A stretch of DNA of 5,094 nt from Aquirufa sp. (GTDB taxonomy: Bacteria > Bacteroidota > Bacteroidia > Cytophagales > Spirosomataceae), in assembly GCA_030833145.1 (NCBI GenBank), contig JAURHT010000136.1:1-5094 (forward strand). Direction: 5' to 3'. This document shows positions 1-5,094 of the stretch, piece after piece (position 1 is the first letter of the stretch; every line of letters begins with the position of its first letter). The notes below the pieces were generated by a model, which did not search any database, had not been told where the DNA came from, and saw only the letters and a program-made list of their open reading frames with translations. The translations under genes and the position numbers were made by a program.

Positions 1-1158
1 ATTCTCTTCTTTGTCTTCGGTTTTGTGACCTGGGTGAATTCCGTTTTGATCGCCTTTTTTAAGGATGCCTTTCATTTAAATAACTTCGACTCGCTCTTAG
101 TAACTTTTGCCTTCTTTATCTCTTATTTCGTCATGGCGATACCTTCTTCTTGGGTGCTTGCCAAAACTGGATTTAAGAAAGGGATGTCGCTTGGTTTATT
201 AGCTATGGCAGTGGGAACCTTATTATTTATTCCAGCCGCTCAAATGGCCAATTATCCGATGTTTTTATTTGGTCTTTTTGTCATAGGAACAGGATTAGCG
301 CTGCTTCAAACGGCTTCAAACCCTTACGTAACGATCCTAGGACCTGCCGATTCAGCTGCTCAACGTATTTCTGTGATGGGAATTTGCAATAAAGTGGCAG
401 GGATTTTGAGCCAGTTCATTTTTGGGGGATTGTTTCTTTCAAGTGCTGTAGCTGGATCTAAGAAATTAGCGATTGTGATTATGCCTTATGGGATTATGAC
501 CGCGGTTTTAGTGGTTTTAGCTATTTGGGTCTGGTTTTCTTCATTGCCAGAAGTGGAAGCGGAGGAAACCGTGGAAGAAGCTGGAAATGCTAAATCAAGT
601 GTTTGGGCCTACCCTAGTTTAGTTTTAGGACTTGTTGCCTTTTTCGTTTACGTAGGTGTAGAAGTGATCGCGGGAGATACCATTATTAATTATGGGGTTT
701 CTCAAGGATTTAGTCAAGATGTAGCTAAAAGTTTCACGACGTATACTTTATATGGAATGTTAGCGGGTTATGTTATTGGTATCTTCTTTATTCCCAAATA
801 CTTATCGCAACAAAAGGCCTTGAATTATTCGGCCATTTTGGGGGTGTTATTTTCGATAGGTGCGCTTGTTTTTACCGGTTTTAACTCTGTCTTGTGTTTA
901 GCCTTATTAGGTTTAGCGAATGCGTTGATGTGGCCAGCCTTATGGCCTTTGGCGATTAATGGATTAGGGAAGTTTACCAAAATCGGTAGTGCTTTAATCA
1001 TTATGATGATTTCAGGTGGTGCGCTCATGCCTTTGTTATATGGTAAAATTGCTGACCAAATCGGGAATACGCAGACCGCTTACCTGATTTTGATCCCTTG
1101 TTATATTTTTATCTATTATTACGCAACAATTGGGCATAAAAAGAGTTCTTGGAAGTAG
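1..1158 (+). CDS. FHS-family (FucP/GluP/NagP-like) sugar MFS transporter, 5' end missing
   Basis: This is an inner-membrane major facilitator that probably takes up a hexose or amino sugar with a cation. The reading frame is open from base 1 through 385 codons to the TAG at 1156-1158. The GTG at 25 is internal, because conserved first-helix sequence (FFVFGFVTW) precedes it. The family is about 400-440 residues, so roughly 15-30 N-terminal residues are missing. Visible marks are the helix-1 segment with WVNS (residues 11-14), the loop and helix KTGFKKGMSLGLL, the family signature TASNPYVTILGP (about 104-115), an acidic central loop (EVEAEETVEE, near 184-193) between the two six-helix halves, and hydrophobic helices to the end. 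Aligned by eye to E. coli FucP, the proton-linked Asp46 and Glu135 are Ser14 and Gln103, as I recall for the GluP/glucose-galactose branch. That argues against true L-fucose symport by the FucP mechanism. The substrate is not determinable here. It may be read through into ispG. Confidence 0.9.
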   Translation: MLFFVFGFVTWVNSVLIAFFKDAFHLNNFDSLLVTFAFFISYFVMAIPSSWVLAKTGFKKGMSLGLLAMAVGTLLFIPAAQMANYPMFLFGLFVIGTGLALLQTASNPYVTILGPADSAAQRISVMGICNKVAGILSQFIFGGLFLSSAVAGSKKLAIVIMPYGIMTAVLVVLAIWVWFSSLPEVEAEETVEEAGNAKSSVWAYPSLVLGLVAFFVYVGVEVIAGDTIINYGVSQGFSQDVAKSFTTYTLYGMLAGYVIGIFFIPKYLSQQKALNYSAILGVLFSIGALVFTGFNSVLCLALLGLANALMWPALWPLAINGLGKFTKIGSALIIMMISGGALMPLLYGKIADQIGNTQTAYLILIPCYIFIYYYATIGHKKSSWK

Positions 1159-1165
1159 AATTGCC

Positions 1166-1173
1166 TATTTTTG
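1166..1173 (+). promoter_or_regulatory. Candidate Bacteroidota -7 promoter box before ispG
   Basis: TATTTTTG is an exact match to the Bacteroidota primary sigma -7 consensus TAnnTTTG. It lies 8 bases after the transporter stop and 15 bases before the ispG ATG at 1189. Transcription from it would start near 1179-1181 and give a leader of only about 10 nt. No good -33 TTTG is placed correctly: the nearest TTG, at 1149-1151, leaves a 14-nt spacer instead of about 19. The box is therefore plausible but unproven, and ispG could also be reached by read-through from the transporter. Confidence 0.45.
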
Positions 1174-1188
1174 CGTTTTGTTTCTACT

Positions 1189-3174
1189 ATGTCTAACACT
1201 TTGAATTTGACGGATCCTCTTATTGCTGATGGAAATCAGTACGCTTCATCGCTGTATGCGTATGAAAGACGCATGACTATCCCAGTGCAAATAGGTGATC
1301 TTTATTTAGGATCAGATTTTCCGATTCGGATTCAATCCATGACGACGGTGGATACGATGGATACGTTAGGATCCATTGAGCAATCCATTCGAATGATCGA
1401 CGCGGGGTGTGAATTAGTTCGCATTACAGCTCCCTCTGTGAAGGAGGCCCAAAATCTCGAGAATATTCGTAAAGGATTACGTGAGCGTGGCTACACTACG
1501 CCTTTAGTGGCAGATATTCACTTCACGCCCAATGCAGCGGAATTAGCGGCTAGAATCGTGGAGAAAGTCCGCATTAATCCGGGTAATTATGCGGACAAAA
1601 AGCGCTTTGAAACAATTGATTATACCGATGCTTCTTATGCATCAGAACTAGACCGTATTCGAGATAAATTCCTTCCATTGGTCAAAATTTGTAAGGAATA
1701 TGGAACTGCGATGCGTATTGGGACAAACCATGGTTCGCTTTCAGATCGCATACTAAGTCGTTACGGGGATACACCGCACGGAATGGTGGAATCGGCTTTG
1801 GAATTCTTACGTATTTGTGAGGATGAAAACTATTTCAATATCGTGCTTTCGATGAAATCATCAAATACACAGGTGATGGTGGAAGCCTATCGCTTATTGA
1901 GTAAAAAGTTGAAGGATGGTGGATTTAAGGCCTATCCAATGCACTTAGGGGTAACAGAGGCTGGTGATGGTGAGGACGGTCGTATTAAATCGGCTGTGGG
2001 TATAGGCACTTTATTAGAAGATGGATTAGGAGATACTATTCGTGTTTCCTTAACAGAAGATCCGGAATTTGAGATTCCTGTGGCGCAAGATTTAGTCCGT
2101 CGGTATGATACAAGAGCTTCGTCACAAGATCCTATTGCTGTTTTTACTGGGCATTCTGACAGGTTCGACTCCCCTATTCATCCGTTCGCTCATTCCCGTC
2201 GAAAAACTACCGAGATCTTTTCGATAGGTGGAAATCAGGTTCCTCGCGTAATCGCTGATTTCTCAGCTAAGTCAACCATTTCAATTACGGACTTAAAAGC
2301 GATTGGTCATTTCTATTTACCAGAACCGGATAAATGGGCGATGAATGACCTTGGAGCTGATTTTATTTATACCGGTGAACAGTCACTTGATTTTATGTTG
2401 CCTAATGGCTTGCGTCAAATTCAAGATGCATCGGTTTGGACGCCTTCCGAATATGTTTATCCGTTATTTGACTATGCAGCCTATCAAACTGCGACTCAGA
2501 AGCATTCTACATTAAATTTCGTTTCAATAGATTCAGCTGAATTAGCGGCAGGATATGATGTTTTTGATCCTACATGTGTCCTTCTGTTAAGTGCTACGAA
2601 TTCACATCAGATGCCTGCAATCCGCCGCGCTTTCTTTCATTTGATCGAAAAAGGTATTACGAATCCAGTCATTATTCATTTAAACTACACTTCTATTTCA
2701 GATGATCAATTCCAATTGTTCGCTCCTACGGATGGAGGAGCCTTGTTTATTGATGGATTAGGGGATGGATTAATGTTAAGTTTGAAGCATTCTAAGAATA
2801 AAGAAGCCTTGTGTAATTCGACGAATTTTGGGACACTTCAAGCAAGTAGGATGCGAATTTCAAAAACGGAATACATTTCTTGTCCGTCTTGTGGCCGCAC
2901 CTTATTTGATTTGCAAGAAACGACGGCGATGATCCGCCAAAAAACCGATCACCTTAAAGGCATCAAGATTGGAATTATGGGTTGCATTGTGAATGGCCCG
3001 GGAGAAATGGCGGATGCAGATTATGGGTATGTAGGGATTGGAAAAGATAAAATTGCGCTCTACAAAGGGCAAGACGTAGTGAAAAAGTCAGTTCCTGCCG
3101 TTTCTGCAGTGGATGAATTGATCACCTTAATAAAAGAAAATGGAGATTGGCGTGAGCCGTCTGTAAACGACTAG
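1189..3174 (+). CDS. ispG: 4-hydroxy-3-methylbut-2-enyl diphosphate synthase, large three-domain type
   Basis: This cytosolic [4Fe-4S] enzyme of the MEP pathway reductively opens the cyclic diphosphate MEcPP to HMBPP, the substrate of IspH. From the ATG at 1189 it has 661 residues, against about 370 in E. coli, because it is the large type known from Bacteroidota, Chlamydiae and plants. The TIM barrel spans about residues 30-300, with QSMTTVDTMDT from 49, ADIHF 108-112, VRINPGN 127-133, RIGTNHGS 176-183, HLGVTEAG from 252 and GLGDTIRVSLTEDP 279-292. An inserted domain follows (about 305-545), then the cluster domain. The cluster ligands are all present: Cys565 and Cys568 (CPSC), Cys599 and Glu606 (GCIVNGPGE), spaced 3/31/7 as in E. 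coli (3/32/7). A TTG start at 1171 would add six residues, but it overlaps the -7 box and has no ribosome site, so ATG 1189 is preferred. No Shine-Dalgarno precedes the ATG. The gene is intact and probably cotranscribed with the small gene behind it. Confidence 0.97.
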   Translation: MSNTLNLTDPLIADGNQYASSLYAYERRMTIPVQIGDLYLGSDFPIRIQSMTTVDTMDTLGSIEQSIRMIDAGCELVRITAPSVKEAQNLENIRKGLRERGYTTPLVADIHFTPNAAELAARIVEKVRINPGNYADKKRFETIDYTDASYASELDRIRDKFLPLVKICKEYGTAMRIGTNHGSLSDRILSRYGDTPHGMVESALEFLRICEDENYFNIVLSMKSSNTQVMVEAYRLLSKKLKDGGFKAYPMHLGVTEAGDGEDGRIKSAVGIGTLLEDGLGDTIRVSLTEDPEFEIPVAQDLVRRYDTRASSQDPIAVFTGHSDRFDSPIHPFAHSRRKTTEIFSIGGNQVPRVIADFSAKSTISITDLKAIGHFYLPEPDKWAMNDLGADFIYTGEQSLDFMLPNGLRQIQDASVWTPSEYVYPLFDYAAYQTATQKHSTLNFVSIDSAELAAGYDVFDPTCVLLLSATNSHQMPAIRRAFFHLIEKGITNPVIIHLNYTSISDDQFQLFAPTDGGALFIDGLGDGLMLSLKHSKNKEALCNSTNFGTLQASRMRISKTEYISCPSCGRTLFDLQETTAMIRQKTDHLKGIKIGIMGCIVNGPGEMADADYGYVGIGKDKIALYKGQDVVKKSVPAVSAVDELITLIKENGDWREPSVND

Positions 3175-3177
3175 ACT

Positions 3178-3366
3178 ATGAGCAGATTAAAAGAACAATT
3201 TAAGGTGGGTGAAGTTTTCACGTATTTCATTCGTGTCTTCCAAAAACCTAAGCCAGGTGCACCCGCAAACTTTAATATCCGCGCGATGCACACGATTAAC
3301 AAGATTTCGATCTTAATGTTTATTGTTTGTTTGATCGTAATGACCTACCGCGCGTTTATTCGCTAG
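3178..3366 (+). CDS. Small single-pass membrane protein of unknown function
   Basis: This 62-residue protein begins at an ATG 3 nt after the ispG stop, with no Shine-Dalgarno, so translation is probably coupled to ispG. The N-terminal half is polar and basic, with an aromatic stretch (VFTYFIRVF, 13-21) and a proline-rich turn (KPKPGAPAN, 23-31). A basic segment with NIRAMHTINK (33-42) leads into one hydrophobic helix (about 43-57), and a short tail ends with Arg58 and Arg62. There is no signal-peptide cleavage site and no enzymatic motif. It resembles the short conserved Bacteroidota membrane proteins filed under DUF names (possibly DUF6728, from memory and not verified). It is very likely a real gene: the tight spacing, the sensible composition and the fact that it fills exactly the space up to the convergent gene all support it. 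A role tied to IspG is only suggested by position. Confidence 0.8.
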   Translation: MSRLKEQFKVGEVFTYFIRVFQKPKPGAPANFNIRAMHTINKISILMFIVCLIVMTYRAFIR

Positions 3367-4401
3367 TTATTTCGTTCCGTATAGGCACCAATTAGACTTT
3401 GCTTTCTTCAAAGCAGCAGCATCTTTTGTTTTGCCTTTGACATAATCACACAAGAATTGATTCTCTTTAGGCCCTAAAGCGCCCGGCATTGAATTAATTA
3501 GTTCATCGATTACCTTCATCGCTTGCGAAGCTTTTCGTTGCTTGAAAAGCATATCCGATTCGACCATCCACGTTCTACGAACGATACTGGAACGGTCTAG
3601 GCCTGTTTTAGCCATTTGAACTTTCAATTTTGAAATACCCGCATCGCCTAATTTAGAAGCTCGTGAGCTAGTTAAGGTGATTTGGAAAATATTCTCGTAA
3701 ATCATGCGCACCACTGACGGATCATAGATTGAATTATAGTAATTCAAATTGCGAATGAAATAATCAAAAAGTCGATTGTCGTGGTTCATTAAGGCCACTT
3801 GCATTAAGTTAAAGGTAGATTGTGAACTGTATTGCGCCGGCGTTAATAAGGCGATATAGGCATTCATAGCCTTGATATTTGATAAGGTATCACCGGTGAT
3901 TCGCGCAAACTCAGCGTAGTTCAATAACATACCTGGATTCTTTTCTCCTGCGGCTAAACGTTTAGGGAACTGCGAAGTTTGCTCGGCAGGATTTGCCGCT
4001 TTCGCCCCTATTCCATTTACCATCGTCACGGTGTTCTCTTTCTCACCAAAAATCCTAGCCTGAACTATTTTCATCGATTTAGGCTCGAAGAAAACAAACG
4101 TTGGTGTGGCATTTACTATAATCCCGGCTTGTTTTAAGACCATTTGATTCGCCGGATTACGAATGTCTAATTGGTAATTGACGAAATTTTTGTTGTATAC
4201 TGCTCCTACGGCTGGTTGAGTAAATACGCCTTTGAAGGAATTACAAATGTGGCAATCCGGGGCATAAATTTCCATGAAAAGCAATTTGTTTTGCTTAATC
4301 GCTTCTGCTCTAGCTTCTTGCAAGGAGGAAGCGGTGCTGAAATTGATGCCTTGTGAGAATCCTATAAAGGGTAATAGCAGGAATAGGAGTATTTTTTTCA
4401 T
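3367..4401 (-). CDS. Exported thioredoxin-fold protein with helical C-terminal region
   Basis: This is probably a periplasmic or envelope thiol-disulfide protein of 344 residues. The start MKKILLFLLLPFIGFSQG is a Sec signal peptide, probably cut near residue 16-18. It has no lipobox Cys. A thioredoxin-fold domain (about 22-125) carries the redox motif CHIC (Cys50, Cys53), preceded by MEIYAPD, and the cis-proline loop NATPTF (Pro100). This is closest to the Thioredoxin_7/thioredoxin-like group. Residues about 150-344 form a run of amphipathic helices resembling TPR-like repeats, and contain two further cysteines (Cys318, Cys339). The start is well supported: an AAGGAG Shine-Dalgarno at 4412-4417 sits 10 nt upstream, inside the last codons of gldC, whose stop is 2 nt away. 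The gene is therefore the second of a gldC-led operon. Its stop codon abuts that of the small forward gene. Whether it acts as reductant, oxidant or chaperone, and on which substrate, cannot be read from the sequence. Confidence 0.88.
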   Translation of the reverse strand: MKKILLFLLLPFIGFSQGINFSTASSLQEARAEAIKQNKLLFMEIYAPDCHICNSFKGVFTQPAVGAVYNKNFVNYQLDIRNPANQMVLKQAGIIVNATPTFVFFEPKSMKIVQARIFGEKENTVTMVNGIGAKAANPAEQTSQFPKRLAAGEKNPGMLLNYAEFARITGDTLSNIKAMNAYIALLTPAQYSSQSTFNLMQVALMNHDNRLFDYFIRNLNYYNSIYDPSVVRMIYENIFQITLTSSRASKLGDAGISKLKVQMAKTGLDRSSIVRRTWMVESDMLFKQRKASQAMKVIDELINSMPGALGPKENQFLCDYVKGKTKDAAALKKAKSNWCLYGTK

Positions 4402-4403
4402 AC

Positions 4404-4757
4404 TTATTTAGCTCCTTTTTCTAACGCTACGATTTCTTTCTGTAAATGCGAAGATAACGTGCGACAGGTGGCCTCTAATTCTTGAGCGAAGAAATTATCG
4501 CCGGTTGCTTGCAAGGATGCATCTGCCACCGTTCCTACGATTTCGATGAAAAAGCGTTTCATGTCTAACACTTCCATGTCTTTCGTCCAAAGTGGTAAAG
4601 TCAACGTTCCTTTGTGATAGGGATCCCACGTGGCTACTAAAATGGCCTTCGTTTCTTCGATGCCTTCGTTCGGATTATCGGTAGCTGACCAAGAGATTTG
4701 CTCAGGGATATTTTGGTCGTCTAATTGTATTTTAAAATTGATTTCAGAATGTTTCAT
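4404..4757 (-). CDS. gldC: Gliding motility-associated protein GldC
   Basis: This small soluble protein of 117 residues belongs to the GldC family of Bacteroidota, where members are about 110 residues. Family-like features are the N-terminal KHSEINFKIQLDDQNIPEQI (2-21), SWSATD (22-27), the EETKAILVATWD block (34-45), LPLWTKDMEV (54-63), the DMKRFF helix (65-70), VADASLQATGD (77-87), and a C-terminal helix. There is no signal peptide or membrane segment, so it is likely cytoplasmic. In Flavobacterium johnsoniae gldC lies beside gldB and supports gliding; many non-gliding Bacteroidota also keep gldC, so its presence does not prove motility. No gldB lies next to it here: upstream is the divergent cinA, and downstream, after 2 nt, the thioredoxin-fold gene. 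The ATG at 4757 is the only sensible start and has no Shine-Dalgarno. Expression probably comes from the 44-bp region shared with cinA. Confidence 0.87.
   Translation of the reverse strand: MKHSEINFKIQLDDQNIPEQISWSATDNPNEGIEETKAILVATWDPYHKGTLTLPLWTKDMEVLDMKRFFIEIVGTVADASLQATGDNFFAQELEATCRTLSSHLQKEIVALEKGAK
4412..4417 (-). promoter_or_regulatory. Shine-Dalgarno for the thioredoxin-fold gene, inside gldC
   Basis: The minus strand reads AAGGAG here, 10 nt before the ATG at 4401, and overlaps the final Lys-Gly-Ala codons of gldC. Shine-Dalgarno sites are generally weak or rare in Bacteroidota, so this good match is notable. It allows ribosomes ending gldC to reinitiate on the next gene. Confidence 0.55.
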
Positions 4758-4801
4758 GGATGTAAAATTAATCGTATTTTCGTATAAATTAAGGAAAATT
4801 A
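4758..4801. promoter_or_regulatory. Compact divergent promoter region between gldC and cinA
   Basis: These 44 very AT-rich bases separate two start codons that point away from each other, so they must hold or overlap both promoters. On the plus strand TATTTTCG at 4775-4782 is one mismatch from TAnnTTTG, with TTTC at 4752-4755 (for TTTG) exactly 19 nt upstream, inside the first codons of gldC. On the minus strand TAATTTTA (4770-4763) is a one-mismatch -7 box that would start transcription at or very near the gldC ATG. A near direct repeat of AAATTAA occurs at 4765-4771 and 4786-4792. I see no clear operator palindrome. Confidence 0.5.
4791..4795 (+). promoter_or_regulatory. Shine-Dalgarno of cinA
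   Basis: AAGGA lies 6 nt before the ATG at 4802, followed by an A-rich spacer. It supports that ATG as the start of cinA, because no other in-frame ATG or GTG falls in the conserved N-terminus. Confidence 0.55.
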
Positions 4802-5094
4802 ATGGTTAAGGCTGAAATTATTACCATTGGGGATGAGATACTTTACGGGCAAATCCTGGATACGAACACGCAGTGGATCAGTCTTGAATTAGATAAGTTG
4901 GGGATTAAAACCGTACGGAAGTCTTCTGTAGGGGATCAAAAATCAGAAATTTTACAAATCTTAAACGAAGCTGCTCAGCGTGCTGATGTCGTTTTTATTA
5001 CAGGTGGCTTAGGTCCTACTAAGGATGATTTGACGAAAAAGATTCTAGCGGAATATTTCAATTGTGAATTAGCCATGCATCCTGTTGCTCTAAA
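4802..5094 (+). CDS. cinA: CinA-family protein, N-terminal part, 3' end missing
   Basis: Ninety-seven codons plus two bases of an open frame run off the right edge. CinA proteins are usually about 400-430 residues, so about a quarter is visible. The start MVKAEIITIGDEILYGQI, then DTNTQW (20-25), a GIKTVRKSSVGD segment (34-45) and ITGGLGPTKDDLTKK (66-80) are the hallmarks of the CinA N-terminal (COG1058, MoaB/MogA-like fold) domain, in which GGLGPTxDD forms the nucleotide-binding loop. Full-length CinA proteins combine this domain, reported to have ADP-ribose pyrophosphatase activity, with a C-terminal PncC-type nicotinamide-nucleotide amidase that recycles NMN. That second domain lies outside the window and cannot be confirmed. 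The old name refers to competence/damage induction in streptococci and need not apply here. The gene is divergent from gldC and begins its own transcription unit. Confidence 0.94.
   Translation, partial: MVKAEIITIGDEILYGQILDTNTQWISLELDKLGIKTVRKSSVGDQKSEILQILNEAAQRADVVFITGGLGPTKDDLTKKILAEYFNCELAMHPVAL

Noticed and set aside
25..27. GTG as true start of the transporter
   Set aside because: The frame is open back to base 1 and the preceding residues (ILFFVFGF) are part of the conserved first helix, so the real start is outside the window.
825..1028. 67-codon open frame on the minus strand inside the transporter
   Set aside because: It lies wholly antisense to well-conserved transporter helices, has no ribosome site, and encodes no recognisable protein.
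1171..1188. TTG-initiated N-terminal extension of IspG
   Set aside because: It overlaps the -7 box, has no Shine-Dalgarno, and the ATG at 1189 gives a normal N-terminus.
3400..3415. Perfect 6-bp inverted repeat TGCTTT-CTTC-AAAGCA as a terminator for the ispG transcript
   Set aside because: The stem is short with only two G-C pairs, lies in thioredoxin-gene coding sequence, and the T-rich stretch starts about 7 nt after it. It could arise from the codons alone.
4171..4356. 61-codon open frame on the plus strand opposite the thioredoxin-fold gene
   Set aside because: It is antisense to the conserved thioredoxin domain and signal-peptide end, and the translated sequence shows no family features.
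4758..4801. AT-rich direct repeat as an operator or attachment site
   Set aside because: The 7-bp AAATTAA copies are low-complexity and imperfect in their flanks, with no symmetry or integrase gene nearby.
1..5094. CRISPR array, insertion sequence, tRNA, riboswitch or defence island
   Set aside because: No repeated spacers, terminal inverted repeats, transposase frames, cloverleaf-like sequences or long untranslated leaders are visible; the window is almost entirely coding.

Overview
The window is about 5.1 kb of gene-dense DNA of roughly 42% GC, most likely from a Bacteroidota chromosome, probably a Cytophagales-type lineage. Four things point there: a long, three-domain type of IspG; a GldC-family protein, which is essentially confined to this phylum; a FucP/GluP-type sugar transporter of the Bacteroidota kind; and AT-rich upstream sequences matching the phylum's -7 promoter box (TAnnTTTG). 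Several starts have no Shine-Dalgarno sequence. The genus cannot be fixed from this sequence.

Layout: (1) 1-1158 (+), the 3' part of an FHS-family sugar/cation symporter, cut by the left edge. (2) 1189-3174 (+), ispG, the penultimate enzyme of the MEP isoprenoid pathway, in its large form. A near-perfect -7 box lies just before its ATG. (3) 3178-3366 (+), a 62-residue single-membrane-helix protein of unknown function, 3 nt behind ispG. (4) 3367-4401 (-), an exported thioredoxin-fold protein with a helical C-terminal region. (5) 4404-4757 (-), gldC. (6) 4802-5094 (+), the 5' part of cinA, cut by the right edge.

The forward genes 1-3 and the reverse pair gldC-thioredoxin are two transcription units that converge with no base between their stop codons. 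A 44-bp divergent promoter region separates gldC from cinA. The genes look like housekeeping and envelope functions placed side by side (sugar uptake, isoprenoid synthesis, envelope thiol chemistry, gliding-associated GldC, pyridine nucleotide repair), not one dedicated pathway. I see no mobile element, CRISPR array, RNA gene, integration site or broken gene. No stretch longer than 50 bases lacks a gene. I found no convincing sign of a novel system; the findings below are modest and specific.
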